Positions 6,000 to 13,448 of a DNA stretch of 16,830 bases are shown in pieces. Where the stretch lies: contig DYBQ01000021.1 of assembly GCA_019418545.1 (NCBI GenBank), positions 14,504 through 31,333 on the forward strand, in the 5' to 3' direction. A program made the translations under genes and the position numbers. This DNA is from Clostridiales bacterium. GTDB taxonomy: Bacteria > Bacillota > Clostridia > Oscillospirales > Acutalibacteraceae. How positions within the stretch are numbered: the first letter of the stretch is position 1; each line of letters begins with the position of its first letter. The notes under the pieces were generated by a model. The model had not been told where the DNA came from, did no database searches, and saw nothing but the letters and a program-made list of their open reading frames with translations.

Positions 6000-6788
6000 A
6001 TGGGAGAAGTCAATTATGCACCGATAATCCAAGAGATGACTTGGAGCTACTCCCGCATTAAGGCTTTTGATGACTGCCATTATCGGTGGTACCTGCAGTA
6101 TATCCGCAGGTTGCACGGAAAGGACATGTTCTTTGCCAGCTATGGCAGCTTTATGCATAAGCTGATAGAGCTGTACTACAAAGAAGATAAAAGCGCCAAG
6201 CAGCTATGCGAAATGTATCTGCGAGATTTCAGAAGTCAGGTAGTGGGATGGGCGCCAAGCAAAACGGTGTTTGGCAACTATTTCAAAAGCGGCCTGCAAT
6301 ATCTCAAAGGGATTCAACCGTTCCCATATAATATGGTGGCAATTGAAAAACGGGTTGACTTTAATCTGTCCGGTATTCCATTTATCGGATACATCGATTT
6401 TCTTGGTGAAAAAGATGGAGACTTGTATGTCGTAGACAATAAATCCAGAAACTTGAAACCGAGAAGCACACGCAGTAATCCGACGAAATCAGATTTGGAA
6501 TTGGACGATTATCTGAAACAACTCTACCTGTACTCTGCAGCAGTAGAGCAAGAGTATGGGAAACTCCCTAAATCACTTTGCTTTAATTGTTTCCGAACCC
6601 CAGTTTTTATTGAAGAGCCATTCAAGGAGCAAGCATATGCTGAATCCAAACAATGGCTTTTCAACAAAGTGGAAGAGATTACAAGGGAAACAGATTTTCT
6701 GCCAAGCGTAGAGTATTTTAAGTGTACATATCTATGTGAGATGCGGGATTTCTGTGATTATTACAGGCTCGCGCAAAAGAAGAGGTGA
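6000..6788 (+). CDS. RecB/Cas4-type PD-(D/E)XK nuclease with probable Fe-S cluster
   Basis: A 262-residue exonuclease-like protein of the PDDEXK_1 group. Motifs in order: SYSRIKAFDDCHYRWYLQY (16-34), GSFMHKLIE with His53, GIPFIGYIDFLG with Asp133, LYVVDNKSR with Asp146 and Lys148, and the QLYLYS helix with Gln174. Four cysteines are placed as in AddB and Cas4: Cys26 near the start and Cys242, Cys246, Cys252 at the end (C-x3-C-x5-C), so a 4Fe-4S cluster is likely. AAGGCGG lies 7 bases before the ATG. It follows the SSB-like gene by 12 bases. There are no cas1/cas2 genes or repeat arrays nearby, so its role is most likely end processing for ERF recombination. Its stop codon lies within the strong ribosome binding site of the helicase gene. 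Confidence 0.9.
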   Translation: MGEVNYAPIIQEMTWSYSRIKAFDDCHYRWYLQYIRRLHGKDMFFASYGSFMHKLIELYYKEDKSAKQLCEMYLRDFRSQVVGWAPSKTVFGNYFKSGLQYLKGIQPFPYNMVAIEKRVDFNLSGIPFIGYIDFLGEKDGDLYVVDNKSRNLKPRSTRSNPTKSDLELDDYLKQLYLYSAAVEQEYGKLPKSLCFNCFRTPVFIEEPFKEQAYAESKQWLFNKVEEITRETDFLPSVEYFKCTYLCEMRDFCDYYRLAQKKR

Positions 6789-6797
6789 TGCGCTATA
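6782..6797 (+). promoter_or_regulatory. Ribosome binding site pointing to an ATA start
   Basis: GAGGTGAT (6782-6789) matches eight bases of the anti-Shine-Dalgarno partner. Counting from GAGG, the ATA at 6795 stands 9 bases away, an ideal distance, and it is in frame with the helicase. The only ATG nearby (6788-6790) is 2 bases from GAGG and in another frame. Confidence 0.6.
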
Positions 6798-8123
6798 AGA
6801 GCAGAAGACATTACACGCATCGACAGCGAAGCTGGTGTGATTGCCTCTCTTGTATATCACCCGGAGTTTTCGTTTTATTCCGAAAATCTATTGCCTAATC
6901 ACTTTTTCAACAAAGAAAATCGTTATATCTATGCTGCTATCTGTAATCTGGCGCAACGCGGCGTACAGCACATTGACCCATATAGCATCCTGCAGTCTTT
7001 GCAATCACAGGAGGCAACTGCAAAATACGCAGATGAAATTACAGTCGCTCAGCTTAACGACTTCTTTGATACCAGCGATAGTCTTGCAAGACATACCGTA
7101 GAAGATTATAAGCTGTGTGTAGACAATGTTATAGATGCGGCTTTTAGACGGGATGCACTACAGAGTCTAAAAAAGTGTGAGGCTATGTGTTTCAACGAGT
7201 CTATCAAAGATATCGAGCAACAAATCTATCGTTCCCTGGACGATGTGATGATGGAGTTCTCTGCAACAACAGAAGTCCCAGCTTATAAAGATGTGATTGA
7301 TGAGTGTTGGGCAGAAATTGAAGGACGTCAAGGGAGCGGATATGCAGGTATCCCATTTAAGTTCCCAGCTTTGAACGATTACGCAACGATAGAACGTGGA
7401 GAGCTCTTTATCTTTGGCGCAGAGCAGAAACAGGGTAAGTCCATGATGCTTCTTAATTGCGCAGTTGATTTACTCCAGCACGATTACGCAGTCCTGTACT
7501 TGGACAGTGAGTTAAATACCCGATTGTTTACCGCCAGAATTCTCGCGCACCTGACAGGGATTGAGTATAAGCGTCTGACATCAGGAAACTACAGCGAGGA
7601 AGAAGAACGACGAATCATAGAAGCCAAAGAGTGGCTAAAGACAAGAAAGTTTACCCATCTTTATATCCCAACATTTGACCAGCATAGCATTTATACTGCG
7701 GTCAAAAAAGTAAACCACACACAGGGGCTTGACGTTCTGATTGTGGATTACTTTAAGGGGAAAGGTGAGGGAGATGCTTTCGATAGTTATCAAGAGCTCG
7801 GAAGATTTGTGGATATGGTGAAGAATCAGATTTGTGGCGAGATGAATATTGCGGGAATCGGAGCGGCACAGGCCACTGTAACAGGAAAGCTGGCCGACAG
7901 CGCCAAGATTGCACGCAACGCCTCCACAATAGCCATGATTTCAGACAAAACTCCGGAAGAAATTGAGGCAGATGGTGCAGAGTGCGGCAATAAAAAGCTT
8001 CGAGTCACGGTAAACCGGAATGGAATGCAAATGGCACAGGGTGAATACATAGACTTGTTGTTCGATGGGAACCACATCCTATACCAGCAAGCCAAACAGC
8101 ATATCCCACAGACTCCGTTTTAA
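6795..8123 (+). CDS. dnaB: DnaB-type replicative helicase (probable ATA start)
   Basis: A ring helicase of about 442 residues that unwinds DNA at the fork. The N-terminal domain begins ITRIDSEAGVIASLVYHPEF and continues NLLPNHFFNKENRYIYAAI, the usual DnaB pattern. The ATPase domain has Walker A GAEQKQGKS (208-216), Walker B LDVLIVDYF with Asp318, an SELNTRL segment and VNRNGMQMAQGEY near the end. The first ordinary in-frame start is the GTG at 6837, which would cut the first conserved helix. Upstream, the frame runs to a TGA at 6786, and the ATA at 6795 is 9 bases from GAGG. A frameshift from the ATG at 6788 or a sequencing error is the alternative. No helicase loader is recognisable next to it. 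Confidence 0.9.
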   Translation: MRAEDITRIDSEAGVIASLVYHPEFSFYSENLLPNHFFNKENRYIYAAICNLAQRGVQHIDPYSILQSLQSQEATAKYADEITVAQLNDFFDTSDSLARHTVEDYKLCVDNVIDAAFRRDALQSLKKCEAMCFNESIKDIEQQIYRSLDDVMMEFSATTEVPAYKDVIDECWAEIEGRQGSGYAGIPFKFPALNDYATIERGELFIFGAEQKQGKSMMLLNCAVDLLQHDYAVLYLDSELNTRLFTARILAHLTGIEYKRLTSGNYSEEEERRIIEAKEWLKTRKFTHLYIPTFDQHSIYTAVKKVNHTQGLDVLIVDYFKGKGEGDAFDSYQELGRFVDMVKNQICGEMNIAGIGAAQATVTGKLADSAKIARNASTIAMISDKTPEEIEADGAECGNKKLRVTVNRNGMQMAQGEYIDLLFDGNHILYQQAKQHIPQTPF

Positions 8124-8125
8124 TC

Positions 8126-8137
8126 TATCAACACAAT
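8126..8137 (+). promoter_or_regulatory. Intergenic motif TATCAACACAAT, copy 3
   Basis: It differs by one base from the copies at 1949 and 4228. It lies in the 42-base gap between helicase and primase, 16 bases before the ribosome binding site. No clear promoter surrounds it. Confidence 0.3.
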
Positions 8138-8165
8138 TAAATAATCTGCGAAGGGAGGGGACGGT

Positions 8166-9149
8166 GTGGAGCTTTCAGAACTGATTGAGTCCGTTGATAT
8201 TCTGGAGTATATCTCACAATATACAGAGTTTACAGAGAAAAACGGAGAATATTGGGGGCTTTCTCCGCTCAAAGAAGAGAAGACACCGTCCTTTTCCATC
8301 CGAAAAGAAGAAAATAATTTCTATGACTTCTCTTCTGGTGTTGGTGGGAACGTTCTGACGTTCATCCGATACTACAACAAGTGTGGATACCAAAAGGCAA
8401 TCGAGATTTTGAAGGAGTATGTCGGTTGTGATGGCGATGTAGCTCCTCCACACAAGAAACTTGCAGCAACTGAGGTCGCAAAGCGGTTTGCTAAGCCCAA
8501 AAAGACAAATAAAATCAGCAAAGTGACTGCGCTTCCGGATGATTATATGGAGCGGTACGAAAAAAGGCAGGATAAGCTTGCCGTTTGGAAAGCAGAAGGT
8601 ATATCTGAGGCTTCTATGAACAAGTTTCAGGTATATTACGACAGTTTTTCCAATCGTCTCGTCTACCCAATCAGAAGTCCAGACGGAAAAATCATCAATG
8701 TGGGCGGCAGAACCCTTGACGAAGCATGGAAAGAGAAAGGATTACGTAAGTACACCTACTTCAAGCCTTGGGGAGGGCTGAATACACTCTATGGCCTATA
8801 TGAAAACATGGAGGAAATCCAAAACAGACATGAAATCATCCTGTTCGAAGGCGCCAAGTCCGTTATGTTGGCTGATACATGGGGAATCCATAACACAGGG
8901 GCAATTTTGACATCTCACTTGAATCCAAACCAGATGAAAATCCTTGCGCAACTTGGATGCAGAGTGGTTTTTGCGCTGGATAAAGAGGTTTGTATTCGAG
9001 ATGACCATAATATCAAGCGGTTAAAGCAGTTCGTAAAGGTTGAGTACATCTGGGACAGAGACAATCTGCTGGATGCGAAAGATGCCCCTGTCGATAAGGG
9101 GCTTGAGACATGGAAAAAACTCTACGAAGGGAGGTTGTCATGGCGATAG
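8166..9149 (+). CDS. DnaG-like primase without zinc cysteines
   Basis: A 327-residue primase-like protein that should make RNA primers for the polymerase encoded next. The N-terminus matches the DnaG CHC2 region in spacing: VDILEYISQYTEF, YWGLSPLKEEKTPSFSI, NNFYDFSSGVGGNVLTFI. However, the zinc ligands are gone, with LSPL in place of CPFH and FSSG in place of FxCFGCG. The catalytic core follows: NRLVYPIRSPDGKIINVGGR (about 160-180), the Toprim glutamate in ILFEGAKSVML (about 225-235) and ALDKE at 271-274, where the usual motif is DxD. The GTG at 8166 follows GGGAGG by 7 bases. It overlaps the polymerase gene by 10 bases. It lacks a helicase-binding domain of normal length. Primase with an altered template-recognition part is the best reading. 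Confidence 0.85.
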   Translation: MELSELIESVDILEYISQYTEFTEKNGEYWGLSPLKEEKTPSFSIRKEENNFYDFSSGVGGNVLTFIRYYNKCGYQKAIEILKEYVGCDGDVAPPHKKLAATEVAKRFAKPKKTNKISKVTALPDDYMERYEKRQDKLAVWKAEGISEASMNKFQVYYDSFSNRLVYPIRSPDGKIINVGGRTLDEAWKEKGLRKYTYFKPWGGLNTLYGLYENMEEIQNRHEIILFEGAKSVMLADTWGIHNTGAILTSHLNPNQMKILAQLGCRVVFALDKEVCIRDDHNIKRLKQFVKVEYIWDRDNLLDAKDAPVDKGLETWKKLYEGRLSWR

Positions 9150-12100
9150 ATAAGCAATATACCGTTTACCATCTGCATAGTGACCTCAGTAACGGTGTTA
9201 CAAACATCGACTCGGTCACAAAATATGGAGAATACATAGAAAAAGCCAAGGAACTCGGAATGAAAGCGATGGCTTTTTCAGAACATGGCTCTGTCTTTGA
9301 ATGGTGGCACAAGAAAAGTGCCATCGAAGCAGCCGGCATGAAGTATATCCATGCTATTGAAGCGTATCTCACTGTGACTTTGGACGAAAAGGTGAGGGAT
9401 AACTACCACTGTGTGCTGCTCGCAAAGAACTATGATGGATTTTTAGAGCTAAACCGACTCGTATCGAGGAGCTTTGACCGTACAGACAACCACTTCTACT
9501 ATGTACCACGTATCACCTTTGACGAACTATTCGATACATCTGACAACATCCTGATTACCACAGCCTGCATTGGCGGTGTATTTGGAAAAGCAGACGCAGA
9601 TGTTGAGTCGAGGTTCCTTGAGTTTCTTCAGAGAAATAAGCATAGGTGTTTCTTTGAAGTCGGACACCATATGGATGAGCGGCAGGTCGAGTACAACCAA
9701 AAACTGTATCGGCTTAGCGGGCAAACTGGTATCCCATTGATAGCCGGAACGGATACTCATGTGCTTAACGAGGAACATGAGAAAGGGAGAAGCATCCTGC
9801 AGGCGTCCAAGAACATCCAGTTTGATGGGGAAGAGAAGTGGGATTTGAAATTCAAGTCCTACGATGAGCTCGTCGCTGCTTATAGGCGACAACGCTCACT
9901 CCCAGAGGAAGTGTTCTTAAAGGCCATTGAGAACACAAATGTTCTGGCTGATATGGTGGAAGAGTTTACGCTTGACCGTGGCACAAAGTATCCGCACATC
10001 TACGAAAATCCAGAAGAAACCTTTAAGGCGAAGATTGAGGACGCACTTCAGCATCATCCATACGCCTTGAAAAATCACAATGAAGCGGAACTCCGTAAGG
10101 TTGTGGATGAAGAGTACGATGTCTACAAAACGACTCAGTCCATTGACTTCATGCTTCTTCAGACCTATCTCAGAGAATGGGAAAAAGAGAATGGCATCCA
10201 GTGCGGATACGGCAGAGGCTCTGTGTCTGGCAGTATGATAGCATATCTGCTCGGCATTACGCAGATGGACAGTATTCGTTTTGGATTGAACTTCTTCCGC
10301 TTCATGAATCCTTCTCGTGTCACCAATGCCGATATTGATACGGACTATTCTGGCAAGGACAGAGAAACTGTGAAGCAGTTCCTCCTTCGTGACAAGATGA
10401 ACCTGCCGAATATCCGGTCTGCTGAGATTATCACCTTCAACACTATCGCTTTGAAGGGCGCAATTCGAGATGTATGCCGTGCTTTGTATAAGGACAGGCA
10501 GGACAAGAACTATCTGCAAATCGCCAACTATATTTGCAAAGAGGCAGAGATTCACGAAGATTCTGTCCGCAAAGAATATCCAGAGGTGTTCAAATATGTG
10601 GACATCGTAAACGGCACCATTGTCTCCATCGGTACACACCCAAGCGGTGTCCTTATCAGCGACTTACCGATTGAACAGACGGTTGGTCTTTGCAGCGTAT
10701 CTACATCAGATTACCCGGTGTCCATGATTAACATGAAAGAGTTGGATGACCTGATGTACGTCAAGCTGGATATCCTTGGCTTGGACAACATCGGCGTTAT
10801 CAATGACACGTGTAAGAAACTTGGAATTGAGCGGCTGACACCAGACAACACGGATATGGAAGATATGAATGTGTGGCGAAGTATCCGTGACAACACAACC
10901 CTGATATTCCAATGGGAGTCTGACAGCGCCCAGCATTACCTGAAACAGTTTATGTCCGACGAGACGCTGGAAATCGCAAGGTCGAAGATTCCGAACTTCT
11001 CCATGCTGAAGTGGATGTCGTTTGGAAACGGGCTGTTAAGACCGGCCTGTGCCAGCTTTCGTGATAGTGTAGCCAGAGGCGAATTCTACGATAATGGTTT
11101 TGACGCACTCAATGAGTTTCTTGCTCCGGAAGCGGGACGAATCGCCATGCAGGAGACCATCATGCAGTTCCTTGTTAAGTTCTGTGGGTATTCTGCGGCA
11201 GAGTCGGATAATGTTCGCCGTGCTATTGCGAAGAAAAAGGGAACAGAAACACTGCTACCGGAAATCGAGAAACGGTTCATAGATTATTCATCTGAGCACT
11301 ATGACATTACGAGAGAGCGGTGTGAAGAGGTTATCAAGCCTTTTCTGCAAATCATTCTGGATGCATCGGCCTACGGGTTCTCGTGGAACCATTCTGATGC
11401 CTACTCATCCATTGGATATATCTGCGGCTACTTACGCTATTACTATCCGCTTGAGTTCTTGACGGCAGCACTCAATATCTTTGGGGACAATATGGACAAG
11501 ACTGCGGATATTACGAACTACGCCACAAGGGTAGGCATTAAAGTAACACTACCAAAATGGGGATTGTCAAGAGGGAAATACTTCTTTGATAGAGAAAAGC
11601 GAATCATCGCCAAGGGGCTGACCTCCATTAAATATATGAGCGCCGGACTTGCGGACGAGCTGTACGCCTTATCCAAAGAGAAAGAATATACCAGCTTTAT
11701 GGAACTGCTTTCTGACTTGGACAAAAAGACGAGTATCAACTCAAGACAGCTTGACATTCTAATTAAACTGGACTTCTTTTCAGACTTTGGAAATCAGAGA
11801 GAACTCCTTCGAATGGTAGACCTGTTCTCCAACACATTCAAGAAGGGCGACGCCAAGAAAATCAAAAAGTCAGAAGTGGACGGAACTCCGCTTGAGGATA
11901 TTGTAAAGCGATATGCGGTTGGCGTCACAAAGTCTGGCGGGGTGGCAAAGAGCTACACGCTATTGGATGTCATGTCGATTTTGAAAGAAGCGGAAAAAGT
12001 GATTAAGAGTGTAGGGATGGAAGACTTGAGCGATATCCTCAAGGTTCGAAATTTCTACGATGTGATGGGGTACATCGGGTATGTGTCCGGCAAGGACGAA

Positions 12101-12337
12101 GATAGGCGTAAGCTGTATGTGACCGATGTACGACCTTTACATAGAAAAGCTGATGGAAAATTGTTTGGGTACAGTATCTTTACAAAATCCATTGGCAGCG
12201 GAAAGGAGAGTCGTTTTACGGTATTTTGCAGGGTATACGATAAAGACCCAATCAAATCAGGGGACATCATCTACTGCAAAGGTTATGAGCGTGACGGTCA
12301 ATATTTTAAGCTGACCGCCTACAGCAAGGTAATTTAA
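9140..12337 (+). CDS. dnaE: DNA polymerase III alpha subunit, DnaE type
   Basis: A full replicative polymerase of 1065 residues. The PHP domain has HLHSD (11-15), SEHG (47-50), NYHCVLLAKN and GTDTHVL, and appears to keep its metal ligands. The polymerase core has GYGRGSVSGSMIAYLLG, the catalytic aspartates in NADIDTDYS (Asp398, Asp400), GTHPSGVLIS and the third aspartate in VKLDILGLDN (Asp544). FQWESDSAQHYLKQF, a tandem HhH region (IIAKGLTSIKYMSAGL) and a C-terminal OB fold (ending FKLTAYSKVI) follow. There is no inserted 3'-5' exonuclease, so it is DnaE type rather than PolC. I chose ATG 9140 because GGGAGG lies 5 bases upstream; ATG 9110 lies inside the primase gene without such a site. With the helicase, primase and SSB it makes the element largely independent of the host fork enzymes. 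Confidence 0.96.
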   Translation: MAIDKQYTVYHLHSDLSNGVTNIDSVTKYGEYIEKAKELGMKAMAFSEHGSVFEWWHKKSAIEAAGMKYIHAIEAYLTVTLDEKVRDNYHCVLLAKNYDGFLELNRLVSRSFDRTDNHFYYVPRITFDELFDTSDNILITTACIGGVFGKADADVESRFLEFLQRNKHRCFFEVGHHMDERQVEYNQKLYRLSGQTGIPLIAGTDTHVLNEEHEKGRSILQASKNIQFDGEEKWDLKFKSYDELVAAYRRQRSLPEEVFLKAIENTNVLADMVEEFTLDRGTKYPHIYENPEETFKAKIEDALQHHPYALKNHNEAELRKVVDEEYDVYKTTQSIDFMLLQTYLREWEKENGIQCGYGRGSVSGSMIAYLLGITQMDSIRFGLNFFRFMNPSRVTNADIDTDYSGKDRETVKQFLLRDKMNLPNIRSAEIITFNTIALKGAIRDVCRALYKDRQDKNYLQIANYICKEAEIHEDSVRKEYPEVFKYVDIVNGTIVSIGTHPSGVLISDLPIEQTVGLCSVSTSDYPVSMINMKELDDLMYVKLDILGLDNIGVINDTCKKLGIERLTPDNTDMEDMNVWRSIRDNTTLIFQWESDSAQHYLKQFMSDETLEIARSKIPNFSMLKWMSFGNGLLRPACASFRDSVARGEFYDNGFDALNEFLAPEAGRIAMQETIMQFLVKFCGYSAAESDNVRRAIAKKKGTETLLPEIEKRFIDYSSEHYDITRERCEEVIKPFLQIILDASAYGFSWNHSDAYSSIGYICGYLRYYYPLEFLTAALNIFGDNMDKTADITNYATRVGIKVTLPKWGLSRGKYFFDREKRIIAKGLTSIKYMSAGLADELYALSKEKEYTSFMELLSDLDKKTSINSRQLDILIKLDFFSDFGNQRELLRMVDLFSNTFKKGDAKKIKKSEVDGTPLEDIVKRYAVGVTKSGGVAKSYTLLDVMSILKEAEKVIKSVGMEDLSDILKVRNFYDVMGYIGYVSGKDEDRRKLYVTDVRPLHRKADGKLFGYSIFTKSIGSGKESRFTVFCRVYDKDPIKSGDIIYCKGYERDGQYFKLTAYSKVI

Positions 12338-12434
12338 GGGGGTGGTGTCTATGTGGGATTCTTGAAACTGCGCTTCGCAGACATACTACATTATATAAAA
12401 CTTCCGTTTTATGAATAAAAGGAGCGTGCATAGT
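12338..12434 (+). other. Gap with strong RBS and vestigial four-codon frame
   Basis: After the polymerase stop, GGGGGTGGTG is followed by ATG TGG GAT TCT TGA, a good ribosome binding site with an almost immediate stop. A 5-bp hairpin CTGCG-ctt-CGCAG (12368-12380) and an AT-rich TTATATAAAA (12391-12400) follow. I see no convincing promoter. It may be the remnant of a gene or a small leader. Confidence 0.3.
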
Positions 12435-12635
12435 TTGATACAAAACCTGATTTGCAATCACTGCGGCAAGGAGCTTGACTTCTTTGACCTGCAGAATGAC
12501 TTTTCTATACATAAGAGAATTGGATACGGAAGTGTCCATGACGGAGACGATGTGCATATGCGCCTCTGCTCCGATTGTTTTGATAAGCTCGTAGAAGAAT
12601 GCGAGGTCTCACCAATTGAGGAGATGGATGGCTAA
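12435..12635 (+). CDS. Small zinc-ribbon protein
   Basis: A 66-residue protein with two CxxC pairs: CNHCGKEL near residues 7-14 and CSDCFDKL near 45-52, spaced for a single structural zinc. The middle carries a phenylalanine-rich turn and an RIGYGSVHDGDDVHMR stretch. I chose the TTG at 12435 because AGGAG (12420-12424) ends 10 bases before it; the ATG at 12411 lies upstream of that site. The function is unknown; proteins of this kind often bind nucleic acid or partner proteins. It overlaps the next gene by one base (TAATG). Confidence 0.7.
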   Translation: MIQNLICNHCGKELDFFDLQNDFSIHKRIGYGSVHDGDDVHMRLCSDCFDKLVEECEVSPIEEMDG

Positions 12636-13372
12636 TGGATAGAGAACGATATACAGAACTGGTTGCGGATGCAGTCGGGAAAGCAAACCGGCTGCTCGCC
12701 GTTTCAGATGGGCAGAACAGTGTGGTGGTCGTGATGAGCAGAACCATGCGGAATGAAATCTTAGTGCAAGAGGGCGCTAATTACACCATGCGAAATGGCG
12801 ATTATGTTGAGGAGTATTGTGGCTATCGTGTTGGAATCGTCAATGAAATTGATGATGAAGAGTTCATCCTTCCAGCAATGGTTGGAATGGCTTATCACCC
12901 TGGGATGCAGATTGATGATGTCATCGTTGTAGACGATGAGAACCGGTTGTTCAGGCTGGAGAGTACAGACCCAGTGCAATTTGCCGATATGGGTCTCACA
13001 GTGAACTTCGGCCTATATGCAGATGCAGCCACCGCAGCTACTGCTGATAACGCTGCTACTGTTGCAGTAGATTTAGCAAATACAATCACAACAACTGCCA
13101 ATACCGCTACCATTACTCTTGATGACTTCGTAGGTGCTGTCTCAAACATCACATGGGATGGCGTTCTGAACACAGGAACTCAAACCGTTACCGCCACTGA
13201 CGGTATGAATTGGTGGTTAAGAGACACCTATCCGATTCCCGATTACTACTCCCGCCCAGTAGAATACTCTCCTCCAAAACGAAAGGCGAGGAAGAAGGAA
13301 GAAGAATTAAGCGCCGGAGACACGAGGCTTCTGGATGAGTTTTTATCCAGATTTGCAAGAAACGGAGCGTGA
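12635..13372 (+). CDS. Unknown protein with Ala/Thr-rich stretch, 245 aa
   Basis: I do not recognise this 245-residue protein. Residues 1-125 look folded, with alternating hydrophobic strands (NSVVVVMSRTMRNEILV, GYRVGIVNEIDDEEFILP, IDDVIVVDDENRLFRL). Residues about 129-165 are a low-complexity run of Ala, Thr, Asn and Asp (ADAATAATADNAATVAVD and on). Then come a Trp-containing segment (GMNWWLRDTYPIPDYY), a proline-rich basic linker (YSPPKRKARKKEEE) and a short C-terminal helix. There is no signal peptide or membrane helix. The ATG overlaps the previous stop by one base, so translation is probably coupled. A terminator-like hairpin follows, making it the last gene of the replication transcript. 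A virion or scaffold-like role is possible but unsupported. Confidence 0.7.
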   Translation: MDRERYTELVADAVGKANRLLAVSDGQNSVVVVMSRTMRNEILVQEGANYTMRNGDYVEEYCGYRVGIVNEIDDEEFILPAMVGMAYHPGMQIDDVIVVDDENRLFRLESTDPVQFADMGLTVNFGLYADAATAATADNAATVAVDLANTITTTANTATITLDDFVGAVSNITWDGVLNTGTQTVTATDGMNWWLRDTYPIPDYYSRPVEYSPPKRKARKKEEELSAGDTRLLDEFLSRFARNGA

Positions 13373-13393
13373 CCGACAAACATACTGTGTAGG

Positions 13394-13424
13394 GAGCCCG
13401 GAGTGAAAAACTCCGAGCTCTTTT
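13394..13424 (+). terminator. Terminator-like hairpin
   Basis: An 11-bp stem with one mismatch (GAGCCCGGAGT / ACTCCGAGCTC), a GAAAA loop and TTTT, 22 bases after the stop of the unknown protein. The T tract is short, so termination may be partial. Confidence 0.6.
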
Positions 13425-13448
13425 GGCAGACAGCAGAGAGGTAAAACA

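Noticed and set aside
6000..6788. Cas4 as a sign of a CRISPR system
   Set aside because: No repeats, spacers, cas1 or cas2 are present; the neighbours are erf and SSB.
9917..10639. 240-aa minus-strand frame inside the polymerase gene
   Set aside because: It is antisense to the catalytic core of the polymerase, has no ribosome binding site and is explained by codon constraint on the other strand.
12368..12380. CTGCG-ctt-CGCAG hairpin as terminator of the polymerase gene
   Set aside because: Only 5 bp with a 3-base loop and no T tract follows.
13015..13130. DNA tandem repeat under the Ala/Thr-rich stretch
   Set aside because: Codons for Ala and Thr vary and no unit repeats at the DNA level; it is a protein-level composition bias.
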